Positions 7,121-16,200 of a stretch of 24,303 bases of DNA are shown here, in pieces (position 1 is the first letter of the stretch; the number at the start of each line of letters is the position of its first letter). Both the position numbers and the translations under genes were made by a program. The stretch lies in NCBI GenBank assembly GCA_003505715.1, contig DNXU01000599.1, positions 2,253 through 26,555 of the forward strand, in the 5' to 3' direction. This stretch comes from Cyanobacteria bacterium UBA8803. Its GTDB lineage: Bacteria; Cyanobacteriota; Cyanobacteriia; Cyanobacteriales; Coleofasciculaceae. The notes under the pieces are model-generated. The model worked only from the letters and a program-made list of their open reading frames with translations. It did no database searches and had not been told where the DNA came from.

Positions 7121-10100
7121 ATGGAATCTTCATCATTTTCTGATTTAACTGATTCTTTACTATCTGCTGATCCTCTGCAAGATCCTTTGGACGCGATCGA
7201 ACCCTTGCCTGCCAGCACAACGGAGATCGTCGATCTTTCTGGTGCGATCGGTGAAACGCCCATTACATCGGCGGCAATGACCAACAATCCATCAGAGTTG
7301 ACTCGTCGCATCTCCACAGACTCTAACGGCAACCAGGGCAATGGGACATCTTGGTTTCCCAGCTTGTCCGCCGATGGACGCTATGTCGCCTTTGAGTCGG
7401 AGGCAAACAACCTGGTGGCAGGGGACACGAATGGCAGAAATGATGTTTTTGTCTATGACACGCAAACCCGCAACATTTGCCGCATCTCAGTAGATGCCAA
7501 CAGTAACCAGGGGAATGGTGGCTCCTACGAACCCAGTATTTCGGCTGATGGTCGCTATGTGGCGTTTGAGTCGTCTTCCTGCAATCTGGTGGTCGGGGAT
7601 ACCAATGGCACGAACGATATCTTTGTCTACGACACGCAGACGAGCAATATTCGCCGCGTCTCTGTCGGGGTCAATGACACCCAAAGTAACGGGTACTCTT
7701 TCGAGTCCAGCATTTCTGCCGATGGGCGCTATGTGGCGTTTGCTTCGGAGGCAAGCAACTTGTCATATGGGGATACTAATGGTGTAGCCGATATCTTTAT
7801 CTACGACACACACACCAACACCACCCGCGTCGTTTCCACCAATGCTAACAACCCCAATCATGAAGGTTTCTTCAAGCCCAGCATTTCTGCCGATGGTCGC
7901 TATGTGGCGTTTGAGTCGCAAACCAGAAACCCAACGACTGGATCTTTGATGAGTGACATCTTTGTCTATGACGCGCAGATCGATAGTACCCGCCTCGTCT
8001 CCGCCGATTTCAATGGCAACCCAAGTAATCGACAATCTTTCAATCCCACTCTTTCTGCCAATGGACGCTATGTGGCGTTTGAGTCATCTGCCAATACCCA
8101 GGTCGGAGGAGACACCAATGGCATGACTGATATCTTTGTCTACGACACGCAGACGGGCAATATGCGCCGCGTCTCTGTCGGACTCGATGGTACCCAGAGT
8201 AACGGTCATTCTGGCTCTCCCAGCGTCTCAGCCGATGGACGTTATGTGATGTTTGGATCGAATGCCAGTAACCTGGTGGTAGGGGATACCAATGACACGA
8301 GTGATGTCTTTGTCTACGATACGCAGACCAACCATGCTCGCCGGATGTCTGTCGGTTTTCAGGGCGACCCCGCGAATTATTACTCCTTGGATGGCAAGAT
8401 TTCTGCTGACGGGGGTTATGTGGTGTTTTCGTCGCTTGCCAGCAATTTGGCGAACAACGATACCAATGGTGTGTTTGATGTTTTTGTGAGTGCCTTTTTG
8501 CCCCAAGTCAGCATCAGTTCGAGTGCGGTGACAGAAGGCAACACTGGTGTGACGACAGCAACTTTTACCGCGACGCTCTCCCACGCCAGCAGCGACTATA
8601 CGATTGTCTCCTACGAAACAATGGATGGGACGGCAACCAGCGGCACTGACTATGCGGCGAGTCAAGGAAATTTAGTGTTTCGCCCCGGTGAAACCACAAC
8701 CACTTTCAGCATTCCCATCTTGGGCGATACCCAGGTAGAAGAGGACGAAACCTTCAGCGTTAAGTTGTTCAACCCGGTCAATGCGACTTTGGCAACCAGT
8801 CAGGCAACGGCGACTATTTTCAATGATGACGTTGCTCACCTTTCCATTAACAATGTGACGCAGGTTGAAGGAAATAGCGGGCTGTCCTACTTTGACTTTA
8901 CGGTAAGCCTGGATGCGTCTAGCACTCAACCGATCTCCGTCACCTACTTCACCGATACTGCTAGCGGGACGGCTATAGCAGGCAGCGATTATGCCGCCAC
9001 TAATGGGAATTTGACCTTTAATCCGGGAGAGATGAGCAAAACCGTTCGCGTCGGCGTGGTGGGCGACACATTAAATGAAGCAGACGAAAAGTTTTTTGTC
9101 AATCTGACCCGTCCTGTCAATGCTGAGATTGCCGTTGCTCGCGGCACTGGCACTATTCTCAATGATGACCCCGTGTTGACAGAATCTTCCGTCGGATCGG
9201 TTAGCGGCGGGGTTCTGAATCCAGAGCTGGGTATATTTCCTCAGTTTCCTCAGTTCCCTCAATTTCCCCAGTTTCCTCAGTTTCCTTGGTTTCCTTGGTT
9301 TCCTCCCAGGGTAAACGCGATCGCAGTCAACAGCACTGCCGATACGATCGATCCCAACGATGGTGTCACGACTCTACGCGAAGCCGTTAATACAGCCAAT
9401 GCCAATCCTGGTGCTGACACGATTACCTTTGACTCGAACGTATTTGCGGGTTCTCAAACGATTCGACTCAGCTCTCAGCTTTTGATTAACGATAGCCTCA
9501 CGATTCAGGGCACTGGAGCCAACAACCTCACGATCTCTGGCGATGCCAACAACAACGGCATCAACGACTATGGCGATGTTCGCCTCTTCTTTGTCAACCA
9601 AGGAACGGTTCGATTCAATAACCTCACCCTGGCAAACGGTCGCGGAAAGGGAGGCGATGGTGGCGGTGGCGGCGGCGGTATGGGCGGTGCGCTGTTTATC
9701 AATGGGGGCGATGTCAGGGTCGATCGCGTCATCTTCTCCAATAACCAAGCAGCGGGGGGAAATGGCAGCGCTGGCAACCGTGGCGGTGGCGGCTTTGGTG
9801 GCAGCGGTGGCAGTGGCTTCGATGGTGTTGGCTCTTGGGGTGGTGGCGGTGGCGGATTTGGCGGCAATGGCCCGACTACTTCTTTACACAACAGTGGTGG
9901 CGGTGGCGGATTCAGCGGCAACGGCGAGTCGATTCACGGCGGTGGCGGAACAGACTCTCTATTTGGTGGCAATCCAGCAGGGAACGGCAGCAATGGCACG
10001 GGTATAAATAACTCAAATGGTGGCAGTGGCGGTGGCATTGGTGGCGGCGGTGGTGGTGGAGGTGATGGCGCGATCGCGGGCAATGGTGGCAGTGGCGGCA

Positions 10101-11581
10101 TTGGCGGCGGAGGCGGCGGAGGCGGTTTCACCTCCAGAAATTTAGGTGGTTTTGGCGGCAAGGGTGGCGACTTCGGAGGCGGAGGCGGAGGCGGTTCGGG
10201 TGTTGCTGGGGGAATTGGTGGAAGTGGTGGCTTTGGCGGCGGCGGCGGCGCAGGTGGCAGCGGTTTTGGTGCCGAGGGTTTATTTAATTTTGGTGGCTCC
10301 GGTGGCTCCGGTGGCTTTGGAGGTGGAGGTGGCGGCGGCGGTGCCAGCCTAGTTGGATTTGTTGGCATTCCCGGCAGTGGAGGGAACTTCGGTGGCAATG
10401 GCGGCCATGGCAGCAATGGCTACATCAACGACATCATTAGTAATGGTGGAGGCGGTGGCGGTGCTGGATTAGGGGGTGCGATTTTTATTCGCAGTGGTTC
10501 CCTTAATTTAGCCAGCACTACATTTGTCAATAACAGCGCAACAGGTGGGTTAGGTGGCATGGTTGATGCCACTTCTAACGCCCAATCGGGTCAAAACGGT
10601 CAGGGGAAAGGCGGCGCGATTTTTGCCGTCACTCCAGAATTAGCTAGTGCTGCTGGCGTAACGGTGGCTCCCACGGTGGTCATTGACAACTTGACCCACT
10701 TCAGCGGCAACAGTGCTGGTAACGCAGTGGGGACTCTTACCGATAACACTGATGTTTTTGGTTTCGGCCTCGCTCCTGTTGTCTCCCTCAGTCCTGCGGT
10801 TATCAGCCAGCTCGAAGGTAATAGCGGCTTGACCACTTATACCTATACCCTCAACCTCTCAAGACCCAGTACCGATCTCGTCTCGGTTTTATTGGACATT
10901 ACAGGGGGTACGGCAGCTTTCCCAGAGGATATCTTTTCCTATGCTTCTAGCGTTCCTATCCTTCCCGGAGAGACGAGCAAGACCATTACAGTTACCGTTG
11001 AAGGCGATACAGCGATTGAGCCGGATGAAAACTTTATCTACTCGATCCTCGGTGCGACCAACGCCACCGTTGACTCCAATGCCCGCAGCGTCATGGGGAT
11101 CGTTCAAAATGATGACCTGCCCCTGATTCCTATTAATAATGACCTGCCCCTGCTTCCTATTACTAATGTGACGCATACCGTCAATCCCGCCAACGAAATC
11201 CTGGGAACTCCCGGACGCGATATCCTCACCGGAACCGACAGCGAAGATCGCATTATCGGGTTGCAAAGTCGCGACATCCTTACGGGTGGCGGCGGGCGCG
11301 ATGATTTCGTTTACACTAGCTTGATGGATGCTGGAGATCTTATTACCGATTTTGAAGTGGGGCGCGATCGCTTCGATCTCTCGGCATTACTGGATAGTGT
11401 CGGGTATCAGGGGAATGACGCGATCACCGATGAATACGTTCGCCTCGTTTCTGCGGGTTCCGGAACAATGGTGGAAATCGATCCCGACGGGGTATTGGGC
11501 GATAGCACATTCCGCCCTCTGCTGCTGGCGCAAAACGTCACCGTTGCAACATTGAACAATTCCGAAAACTTCGTTTTTTAG
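7121..11581 (+). CDS. Giant mosaic exoprotein: propeller-like repeats, Calx-beta, CSLREA/beta-helix, Gly-rich region
   Basis: 1486 residues; AAGGAG at 7107-7112 supports the start. Residues 60-461 hold seven PD40/TolB-like repeats of about 57 residues, each with SADGRYVAFES and, in six of seven, D-T-N-x-x-x-D, which resembles a Ca-binding loop. Calx-beta domains lie at 462-570 and 573-683, each ending in NDD. A (Phe-Pro-Gln)5 plus FPWFPWFPP linker (706-729) follows. A CSLREA-type segment (731-800, with TTLREAVNTAN) leads into a beta-helix-like part, a very Gly-rich stretch (842-1118) and further GGAIF motifs as in polymorphic outer-membrane proteins. A third Calx-beta occupies 1219-1332. The C-terminal 130 residues (DILTG repeats, DLITDFEVGRDRFDLSALL) match the calcium-binding end of type I-secreted proteins. 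No Sec signal peptide is seen. An adhesin or surface role is inferred. Confidence 0.9.
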   Translation: MESSSFSDLTDSLLSADPLQDPLDAIEPLPASTTEIVDLSGAIGETPITSAAMTNNPSELTRRISTDSNGNQGNGTSWFPSLSADGRYVAFESEANNLVAGDTNGRNDVFVYDTQTRNICRISVDANSNQGNGGSYEPSISADGRYVAFESSSCNLVVGDTNGTNDIFVYDTQTSNIRRVSVGVNDTQSNGYSFESSISADGRYVAFASEASNLSYGDTNGVADIFIYDTHTNTTRVVSTNANNPNHEGFFKPSISADGRYVAFESQTRNPTTGSLMSDIFVYDAQIDSTRLVSADFNGNPSNRQSFNPTLSANGRYVAFESSANTQVGGDTNGMTDIFVYDTQTGNMRRVSVGLDGTQSNGHSGSPSVSADGRYVMFGSNASNLVVGDTNDTSDVFVYDTQTNHARRMSVGFQGDPANYYSLDGKISADGGYVVFSSLASNLANNDTNGVFDVFVSAFLPQVSISSSAVTEGNTGVTTATFTATLSHASSDYTIVSYETMDGTATSGTDYAASQGNLVFRPGETTTTFSIPILGDTQVEEDETFSVKLFNPVNATLATSQATATIFNDDVAHLSINNVTQVEGNSGLSYFDFTVSLDASSTQPISVTYFTDTASGTAIAGSDYAATNGNLTFNPGEMSKTVRVGVVGDTLNEADEKFFVNLTRPVNAEIAVARGTGTILNDDPVLTESSVGSVSGGVLNPELGIFPQFPQFPQFPQFPQFPWFPWFPPRVNAIAVNSTADTIDPNDGVTTLREAVNTANANPGADTITFDSNVFAGSQTIRLSSQLLINDSLTIQGTGANNLTISGDANNNGINDYGDVRLFFVNQGTVRFNNLTLANGRGKGGDGGGGGGGMGGALFINGGDVRVDRVIFSNNQAAGGNGSAGNRGGGGFGGSGGSGFDGVGSWGGGGGGFGGNGPTTSLHNSGGGGGFSGNGESIHGGGGTDSLFGGNPAGNGSNGTGINNSNGGSGGGIGGGGGGGGDGAIAGNGGSGGIGGGGGGGGFTSRNLGGFGGKGGDFGGGGGGGSGVAGGIGGSGGFGGGGGAGGSGFGAEGLFNFGGSGGSGGFGGGGGGGGASLVGFVGIPGSGGNFGGNGGHGSNGYINDIISNGGGGGGAGLGGAIFIRSGSLNLASTTFVNNSATGGLGGMVDATSNAQSGQNGQGKGGAIFAVTPELASAAGVTVAPTVVIDNLTHFSGNSAGNAVGTLTDNTDVFGFGLAPVVSLSPAVISQLEGNSGLTTYTYTLNLSRPSTDLVSVLLDITGGTAAFPEDIFSYASSVPILPGETSKTITVTVEGDTAIEPDENFIYSILGATNATVDSNARSVMGIVQNDDLPLIPINNDLPLLPITNVTHTVNPANEILGTPGRDILTGTDSEDRIIGLQSRDILTGGGGRDDFVYTSLMDAGDLITDFEVGRDRFDLSALLDSVGYQGNDAITDEYVRLVSAGSGTMVEIDPDGVLGDSTFRPLLLAQNVTVATLNNSENFVF
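7298..8503 (+). repeat. Seven tandem PD40/propeller-type coding repeats
   Basis: The coding DNA repeats with a period of about 170-175 nt (57-58 codons). The core encoding SADGRYVAFES is almost the same in the first five units, while units six and seven have drifted (GRYVMFGS, GGYVVFSS). Seven blades fit one closed seven-bladed beta-propeller. Confidence 0.85.
9236..9307 (+). repeat. 9-nt tandem repeat encoding a Phe-Pro-Gln linker
   Basis: Eight 9-nt units: five encode FPQ, two FPW, one FPP (residues 706-729). Third-position variation (CCT/CCC, TTT/TTC, CAG/CAA) shows some age or selection on the peptide. It separates the Calx-beta pair from the CSLREA domain. Confidence 0.85.
9644..10477 (+). 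repeat. Low-complexity Gly-rich coding tract
   Basis: About 280 codons rich in GGT/GGC/GGA encode long Gly runs broken by Ser, Asn, Phe and Ala, much like PE-PGRS-type low-complexity protein. The opposite strand shows long Pro-rich open frames here, which are an artefact of the Gly codons. Confidence 0.85.
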
Positions 11582-11597
11582 CATTGCAGGGGGTTCG

Positions 11598-11622
11598 TAG
11601 GGGTGCAAGCATTGCGCCCCTA
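11598..11622. repeat. Palindromic repeat, TAGGGGTGCAA type
   Basis: TAGGGGTGCAA (11598-11608) pairs with TTGCGCCCCTA (11612-11622) through one G/T wobble, with a 3-nt loop. It lies 16 nt after the exoprotein stop. No T-run follows, but the hairpin could stabilise or end the mRNA. It belongs to the GTAGGGGC-type palindromes common in cyanobacterial intergenic DNA. Confidence 0.6.
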
Positions 11623-11645
11623 ACTTCAGAACACTCGCGAAAAGA

Positions 11646-11711
11646 TACGGGCGGGTTTTGTCGTTAAGTTATTCATGAGTTTCCAGAAATTGTCCGCTAA
11701 ACCCGCCCCTA
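11646..11711. repeat. Small MITE-like element with GGGCGGGTTT terminal inverted repeats
   Basis: TACGGGCGGGTTT (11646-11658) and AAACCCGCCCCTA (11699-11711) are 13-bp terminal inverted repeats with one mismatch around about 40 bp. Its size and form fit a non-autonomous repeat. It ends about 28 bp before the ribosome binding site of the PEP-CTERM gene and so lies in that gene's promoter or leader. Confidence 0.55.
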
Positions 11712-11751
11712 CAGAAAAACAACAACCATCGACCCAAAAAGGAGAAACATC

Positions 11752-12300
11752 ATGACTAACTTTTTACAACACATTACCCTTGCTGCTGCAACCCTTTCCC
11801 TCGGATTCGTCGCCATTAATTCCGCCCAAGCTGCCACCCTCACCTACGACTTTTCCGGAGCCACCGATTCGGGTCTCTTAATCGGCGCAACCTACTCCGG
11901 TTTCTTGAGCTTTGATGACTCTAATTTAACGGGAAACGGCAGCGAATTCTTAACCCTTACCCATCTCGATATCGACTTTTCTAACCCAATTTTTGCTAAT
12001 GCAACCCCCGTTTCAGATGCCGAAGCCCTCTTCTTTAACGGCACATTTCTGGGTTTAAGCTTTTCCACCGATTCTTACTCCTTCATTCCTGGTTTTTTCG
12101 ATGTAACGCAAGCAACTTTTGCCTACGAACTCAACAAAGAATACGAAGTCAACCGACAAGACGGCGCGGGGAGCGTCAACTATACCCTTCGCCAACCCGA
12201 CAATCCTTCCAGTTCGATTCCCGAACCCAGTGCAACCCTTGGATTATTCCTGTTAGGTGCTTGGGGAATTAGCCAAATGTTTAAGCGCCAGTCAGCTTAA
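11752..12300 (+). CDS. PEP-CTERM sorting-domain exported protein
   Basis: 182 residues. An N-terminal signal peptide with a probable cleavage after AQA (residues 25-27) precedes a beta-rich, Asp/Asn/Ser/Phe-rich body. The C-terminus has the three-part PEP-CTERM layout: SIPEPSATLG (PEP at 157-159), a hydrophobic span, and a basic end (MFKRQSA). In this family the tail anchors the protein until an exosortase cleaves it, often for delivery to the surface or extracellular matrix. No exosortase is present in this window. AAGGAGA at 11739-11745 is a good ribosome binding site. The gene follows the exoprotein gene after 170 bp of repeats. Its stop overlaps the stop of the convergent Rpn gene by 4 bp. 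The function of the body is not recognised. Confidence 0.9.
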   Translation: MTNFLQHITLAAATLSLGFVAINSAQAATLTYDFSGATDSGLLIGATYSGFLSFDDSNLTGNGSEFLTLTHLDIDFSNPIFANATPVSDAEALFFNGTFLGLSFSTDSYSFIPGFFDVTQATFAYELNKEYEVNRQDGAGSVNYTLRQPDNPSSSIPEPSATLGLFLLGAWGISQMFKRQSA

Positions 12301-12317
12301 CTGTCAACTGTCAACTG
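12297..12317. repeat. Tandem heptamer TCAACTG carrying the stops of two convergent genes
   Basis: Three units, TTAACTG and two TCAACTG, in a row. TAA at 12298-12300 ends the PEP-CTERM gene and TAA (minus, 12297-12299) ends the Rpn gene. The related Rpn copy at 16485 has one such heptamer (native coding sequence) followed by a different end. Confidence 0.75.
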
Positions 12318-13148
12318 TTGAATTTCTGCCACGCTCAAGCCTGTTTTATGGCTAATCGTTTCTACATCCAGTACATCTAATAGCTGCCGAGCAATTTCTA
12401 ACGCTTTCCGCTTCTCACCAATCTGTTCTCCTTCCTGCCTCGCTTTCAGAATCGCATTGCGATTGTCGTGTAAAAACATCTGTCGCTTTTCCAGAATTTC
12501 CAATTCCTTTCGACTGAGATTGCTTTGTTGGGCAACCGTGAAGGCATGATTAATCGCTGGAACTTCTCCCATTTGGGGAGGAACTGATGTTAATTGATTT
12601 GCCGACTTCAGAAAGTACAGCCATTTGTCTACTAAAGTTTCTAGGTTGTTGAGTTCTTTGGTGAATTTGGGTAATTCAACAAATATCAGTTCAATATCAT
12701 CGCTGTAGTCTGTCAGGTCATCTTTTTCTTTGAGGCGATAGCGGGAGATAATGCGCTCGCCACCCGAAAACATCTCGAAATCGGTAATGGTCAAGGCAAT
12801 TACTGGATTCAGTAACGTATAATCTTCCCCGACACCTAATTGAATTGAAAAGGCTTTGGCGGCATTGTAGAGAACTCGCTTTTCAAAGCCCAACACGTTG
12901 AGAACCTGCATTTCAATAATTACGGTTGTGTTATCCACCAACGTTGCTTTCACATCCAGGTAAGAATCTTTCATCCCTTTGATTTTTGGAGCCTGGTAGG
13001 GGTCGAGAATCACCAAGTCTTTAATGGTATCTTGCTCGTTGTAAACAATGGCATTGAGAAAGCTGATCAAAATATCTTTGCTTTGTTTGGAGCCAAAGAT
13101 TTTCTTAAAAGCCAAGTCAGTTTTGGGGTTAATGAAGACGGTAGGCAT
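12297..13148 (-). CDS. Rpn-family recombination-promoting nuclease / PD-(D/E)XK putative transposase, copy A
   Basis: 283 residues. The N-terminus (INPKTDLAFKKIFGSKQSKDILISF) and the motif YLDVKA...VIIEMQ, with D65, E79 and Q81, match the PD-(D/E)XK nuclease superfamily of Rpn/transposase-like proteins (PDDEXK_2 type). The C-terminal part has the usual charged tail (KARQEGEQIGEKRKALEIARQLL) and ends in a short helix-turn-helix-like segment. RpnA of E. coli is a DNA endonuclease that promotes RecA-independent recombination; that this copy is active is inferred from intact motifs. The last residues (TVDS) are encoded by the heptamer tract. A closely similar copy lies at 16485-17342 in the same orientation. 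The ATG at 13146-13148 is the family start (MPTVFINPKTD). Confidence 0.92.
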   Translation of the reverse strand: MPTVFINPKTDLAFKKIFGSKQSKDILISFLNAIVYNEQDTIKDLVILDPYQAPKIKGMKDSYLDVKATLVDNTTVIIEMQVLNVLGFEKRVLYNAAKAFSIQLGVGEDYTLLNPVIALTITDFEMFSGGERIISRYRLKEKDDLTDYSDDIELIFVELPKFTKELNNLETLVDKWLYFLKSANQLTSVPPQMGEVPAINHAFTVAQQSNLSRKELEILEKRQMFLHDNRNAILKARQEGEQIGEKRKALEIARQLLDVLDVETISHKTGLSVAEIQQLTVDS

Positions 13149-13157
13149 AGAACTAAA

Positions 13158-13185
13158 GCTAATTGGTAATTGCTAATTGCTAATT
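13158..13185. repeat. STRR-type tandem heptamer GCTAATT
   Basis: Four units: GCTAATT, GGTAATT, GCTAATT, GCTAATT. The tract lies 10 bp upstream of the copy A start, where promoter or leader elements would be. A lone TCAACTG-type heptamer occurs at about 13216. Confidence 0.75.
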
Positions 13186-13248
13186 GCCTGAAAGATAGTT
13201 TTTCTTTAATCTCTGTCAACTGTTGAAAATGTTTGGGTTGCCCCAATT

Positions 13249-16200
13249 TTAGCGCGGCTGGCACGAGGGACTACCTCGACCTTCTATCCCATTGGGCGTG
13301 ACTGTAGGAGGTTGAGCGGTTAAAACAACAGTTCCGTCACGACGAACAATCCATCCTTGTGCCTCAATAAGGGTTGAGGTGGAGTTGTCAGTTCTGAGTT
13401 GTTGCGGGTTGGTTGTGGGTTGCTCCGTTGCTCCCTGTTCTGTCTCTCCTAACAATTCCAAATCTTGCCAAAGGGTATCCGCCATCAAGGGATCGGTAGG
13501 ATTGGTGGGGATGCCGCCGCGTCCGGTATTGACGAAGCTGCTAGTCTGACTGCCCCGTGCCTGACAGCCTCGAGCGAGAGGCGGGGTACTAAAGGTTGCG
13601 GGCAGTTCGACAGCGCCTTGAACTGGGTCGATCCCTAGAGTGTTAACGGTGACAACTCCATTCACACCAAACTGAGAACTGGCAGTGATGTCGCTGAGGG
13701 GAGTTTGGCGATCGCGAAATTCAATTCCAAAAATGCCCTGAGTGGTGATCGCAATGTTGCCACCATTACCTCGAAAAGCATTTGCTGTAATATCGCTGTT
13801 CTCATTTGGAACTGCGACAATGAATCCTGCATTGATACCAATATTTCCACCATTGCCATTTCCCCGGGCAGTACCAGCCGTCGTCGAAATTGTACTGTTT
13901 TGGCGTAGTAACAGAAGGTCGCGCACGTTCAAATCAAGGTTCCCACCCGTGTTACTGACTGTTTGAGCAGAGATGGCTGAATTGGTGTCTAAGGTGAGTG
14001 CATCGGCTCGGATTTGAATGTCTCCACCCTCGCCGCTTCCTTGGCTATCAACGGAAATTTGGGCGCGATCGTGAAGGGACAGACGGTGGGAAGCCAGCAC
14101 AATTGTTCCTCCCTTACCCGTAGACCCTGCCTCAGTATTGGCAAAGAGGCCGCTGTCGCTGCCTCTGAGCGTGACGCGATCGCTACCCATCACTATGATG
14201 TTGCCAGCATCGCTAACACCACCGGTAATTGTCCGCAGTTGCCCACCCGCCGCAAGATCGACCTGGTTGGCAACGATATTGATGTTACCTGCTTCCCCTT
14301 GCCCCCGGGTGCTGGCATCAATTCGAGCGCGATTCAGGATGGACAACTCTCTCGTTGAGATATCGATACTATTGCCGTTCCCAATGGCGGATGGAAACAC
14401 CTGACTCGTAATTCCGGTCAATACACTGTCATTGCCACTACCATCTAGCACGACTGCATCCCTAGCATTAATCGCGACTTTGCCAGCACTGCCCTGTCCA
14501 GCCGTACTCGTTTGTAAGGAAGATCCGCCTAGAACCTGTAATGCAACAGTGGTGATATTGATGTTGCTGCCATCGCCCCTAGCATTTGCCAAAACATTAC
14601 TCCGAATCGCACTCGCTTGGTTCAGGGTGAGGGTATCACCAATTGTGAGAGCGATCGCCCCAGCATTGCCCGTCCCCCCTGTTGCAGCGGTAAAATCACT
14701 TTGCCCGCTGAGCAGCACGGTGCCCGCAGTTACGTTAAGATTACCCGCATTCCCTTGTCCCAGCGTTCTCACATCCAGGCTTGCCCCATTTGTTAACGAT
14801 AAAAATGGCGCGGTCACGTCAATACTGCCACCCTGTCCCAAACTGTTTGAACCCACGCCGCTGCTAAACCCACTGGCAAACCCGCGCCGACTGGAGCCAT
14901 CCAGGAGAATCTGTTCTCGACTCTCGATCGCAATATTGCCTGCATTGCCTCTGCCAAAGACATTGCTGGTGATTTGAGCGCCGCCAGACAGGGTGAGCGA
15001 TCGCACTGAAACTTGAATCTTGCCGCCATCCCCAATGCCAGTCCGTCCAACCTGGCTAGAGATGCTGCTCACAAACCCATCGCTGTCCTCTCCACTCACA
15101 ACCAGAGAATCCGCTTGAATGCTAATGTTACCTCCATTGCCTACACCCCGAATATCTGAACTAATCACCCCTCCATCAGCGATTGATACCGTTTTAGCCG
15201 TAATGCGAATGTTACCGGGTTGCCCCTGAGAGCCAGGGAAACTGGCATTGAAAATTGAGCTGGTCGGTTCGCCGCTGAGGCGAATCGTATCCGTGGCATC
15301 CAGAACCAGATCGCCTGCTTGACGACCGGGTGTTCCTGTGGCAGCGGTTATCCCAATTGCCAAACTACCAGGATTCAGCGTAATGTTGCGGGCGCTGACC
15401 TTTAAATCTCCCCCAATGCCTAGGACTCCGACCTGGGAATCTTCAAACAGCGAGACATCTGCCCGTGGTACCCCCTGCGGGAACTGCAAAAAAAATTGAT
15501 TATTGATTTCTGAAATTGCCAGGGTTCCTGCATCCGATAAGCCGCCAATTTCAAATCGCCCCGGTCGGTTAAAGACAACTGCATTTTCGGCGAACGTGAC
15601 ATTACCACCAATCAGTCCCAACGTTCGCCCACTCCGGAGTGCTATGGCAGTTCCCTGAATCGTGATGTCTCCTGGACTGCTGCCAATTTGCAGTCCCACG
15701 GGTACATTCACCGTTAACAGAGGAGGACGGGGATCGATCGTACTGAAACTATCTTCGTTGCTAAACACCAGACTATTTCCCGTGCTGGCGATGAACGCTC
15801 CGCGCAGATCTAACTGAGCATTGGGACCAAACAGAATGCCGTTGGGATTGATCAAGAATAAATCAGCGTTGCCCAACACGCCCAGGGTGCCTAGAATTTC
15901 AGAGCGACTGGTTCCCGTAACGCGACTGAGAATTCTTTGTATGCCGTTGGGATTGGCAAAGTAAACTTGCTGTCCCTCACCAATGTTGAACTCAGAAAAA
16001 CTGTGGAATAGGTTGGCACCTCTGGTTGCGCCCCCTGCGATGACATCATTTGTGAGGCGCGATGGCTCATTCCCCAGCGTATTATCTGGCACGATTTGAG
16101 CGTTGGCGTAGCTTCCCCATAAGGGAATCAGCTGTCTGGCATCTGCAACTCCTAGAACCAGTCCCGCTAATATACTTCCCAAGGTGAGGCAATTTATTGA

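Noticed and set aside
7487..8665. Several open frames in other phases across the propeller repeats
   Set aside because: They repeat with the same period as the true coding repeats and are shadows of them.
9568..10416. Long Pro-rich open frames on the minus strand
   Set aside because: They are the complement of Gly codons (GGN to NCC) in the Gly-rich coding tract; no start, RBS or domain evidence.
14014..14977. Plus-strand open frames inside the haemagglutinin gene
   Set aside because: They are antisense to a gene with strong family motifs and show no domain-like sequence of their own.
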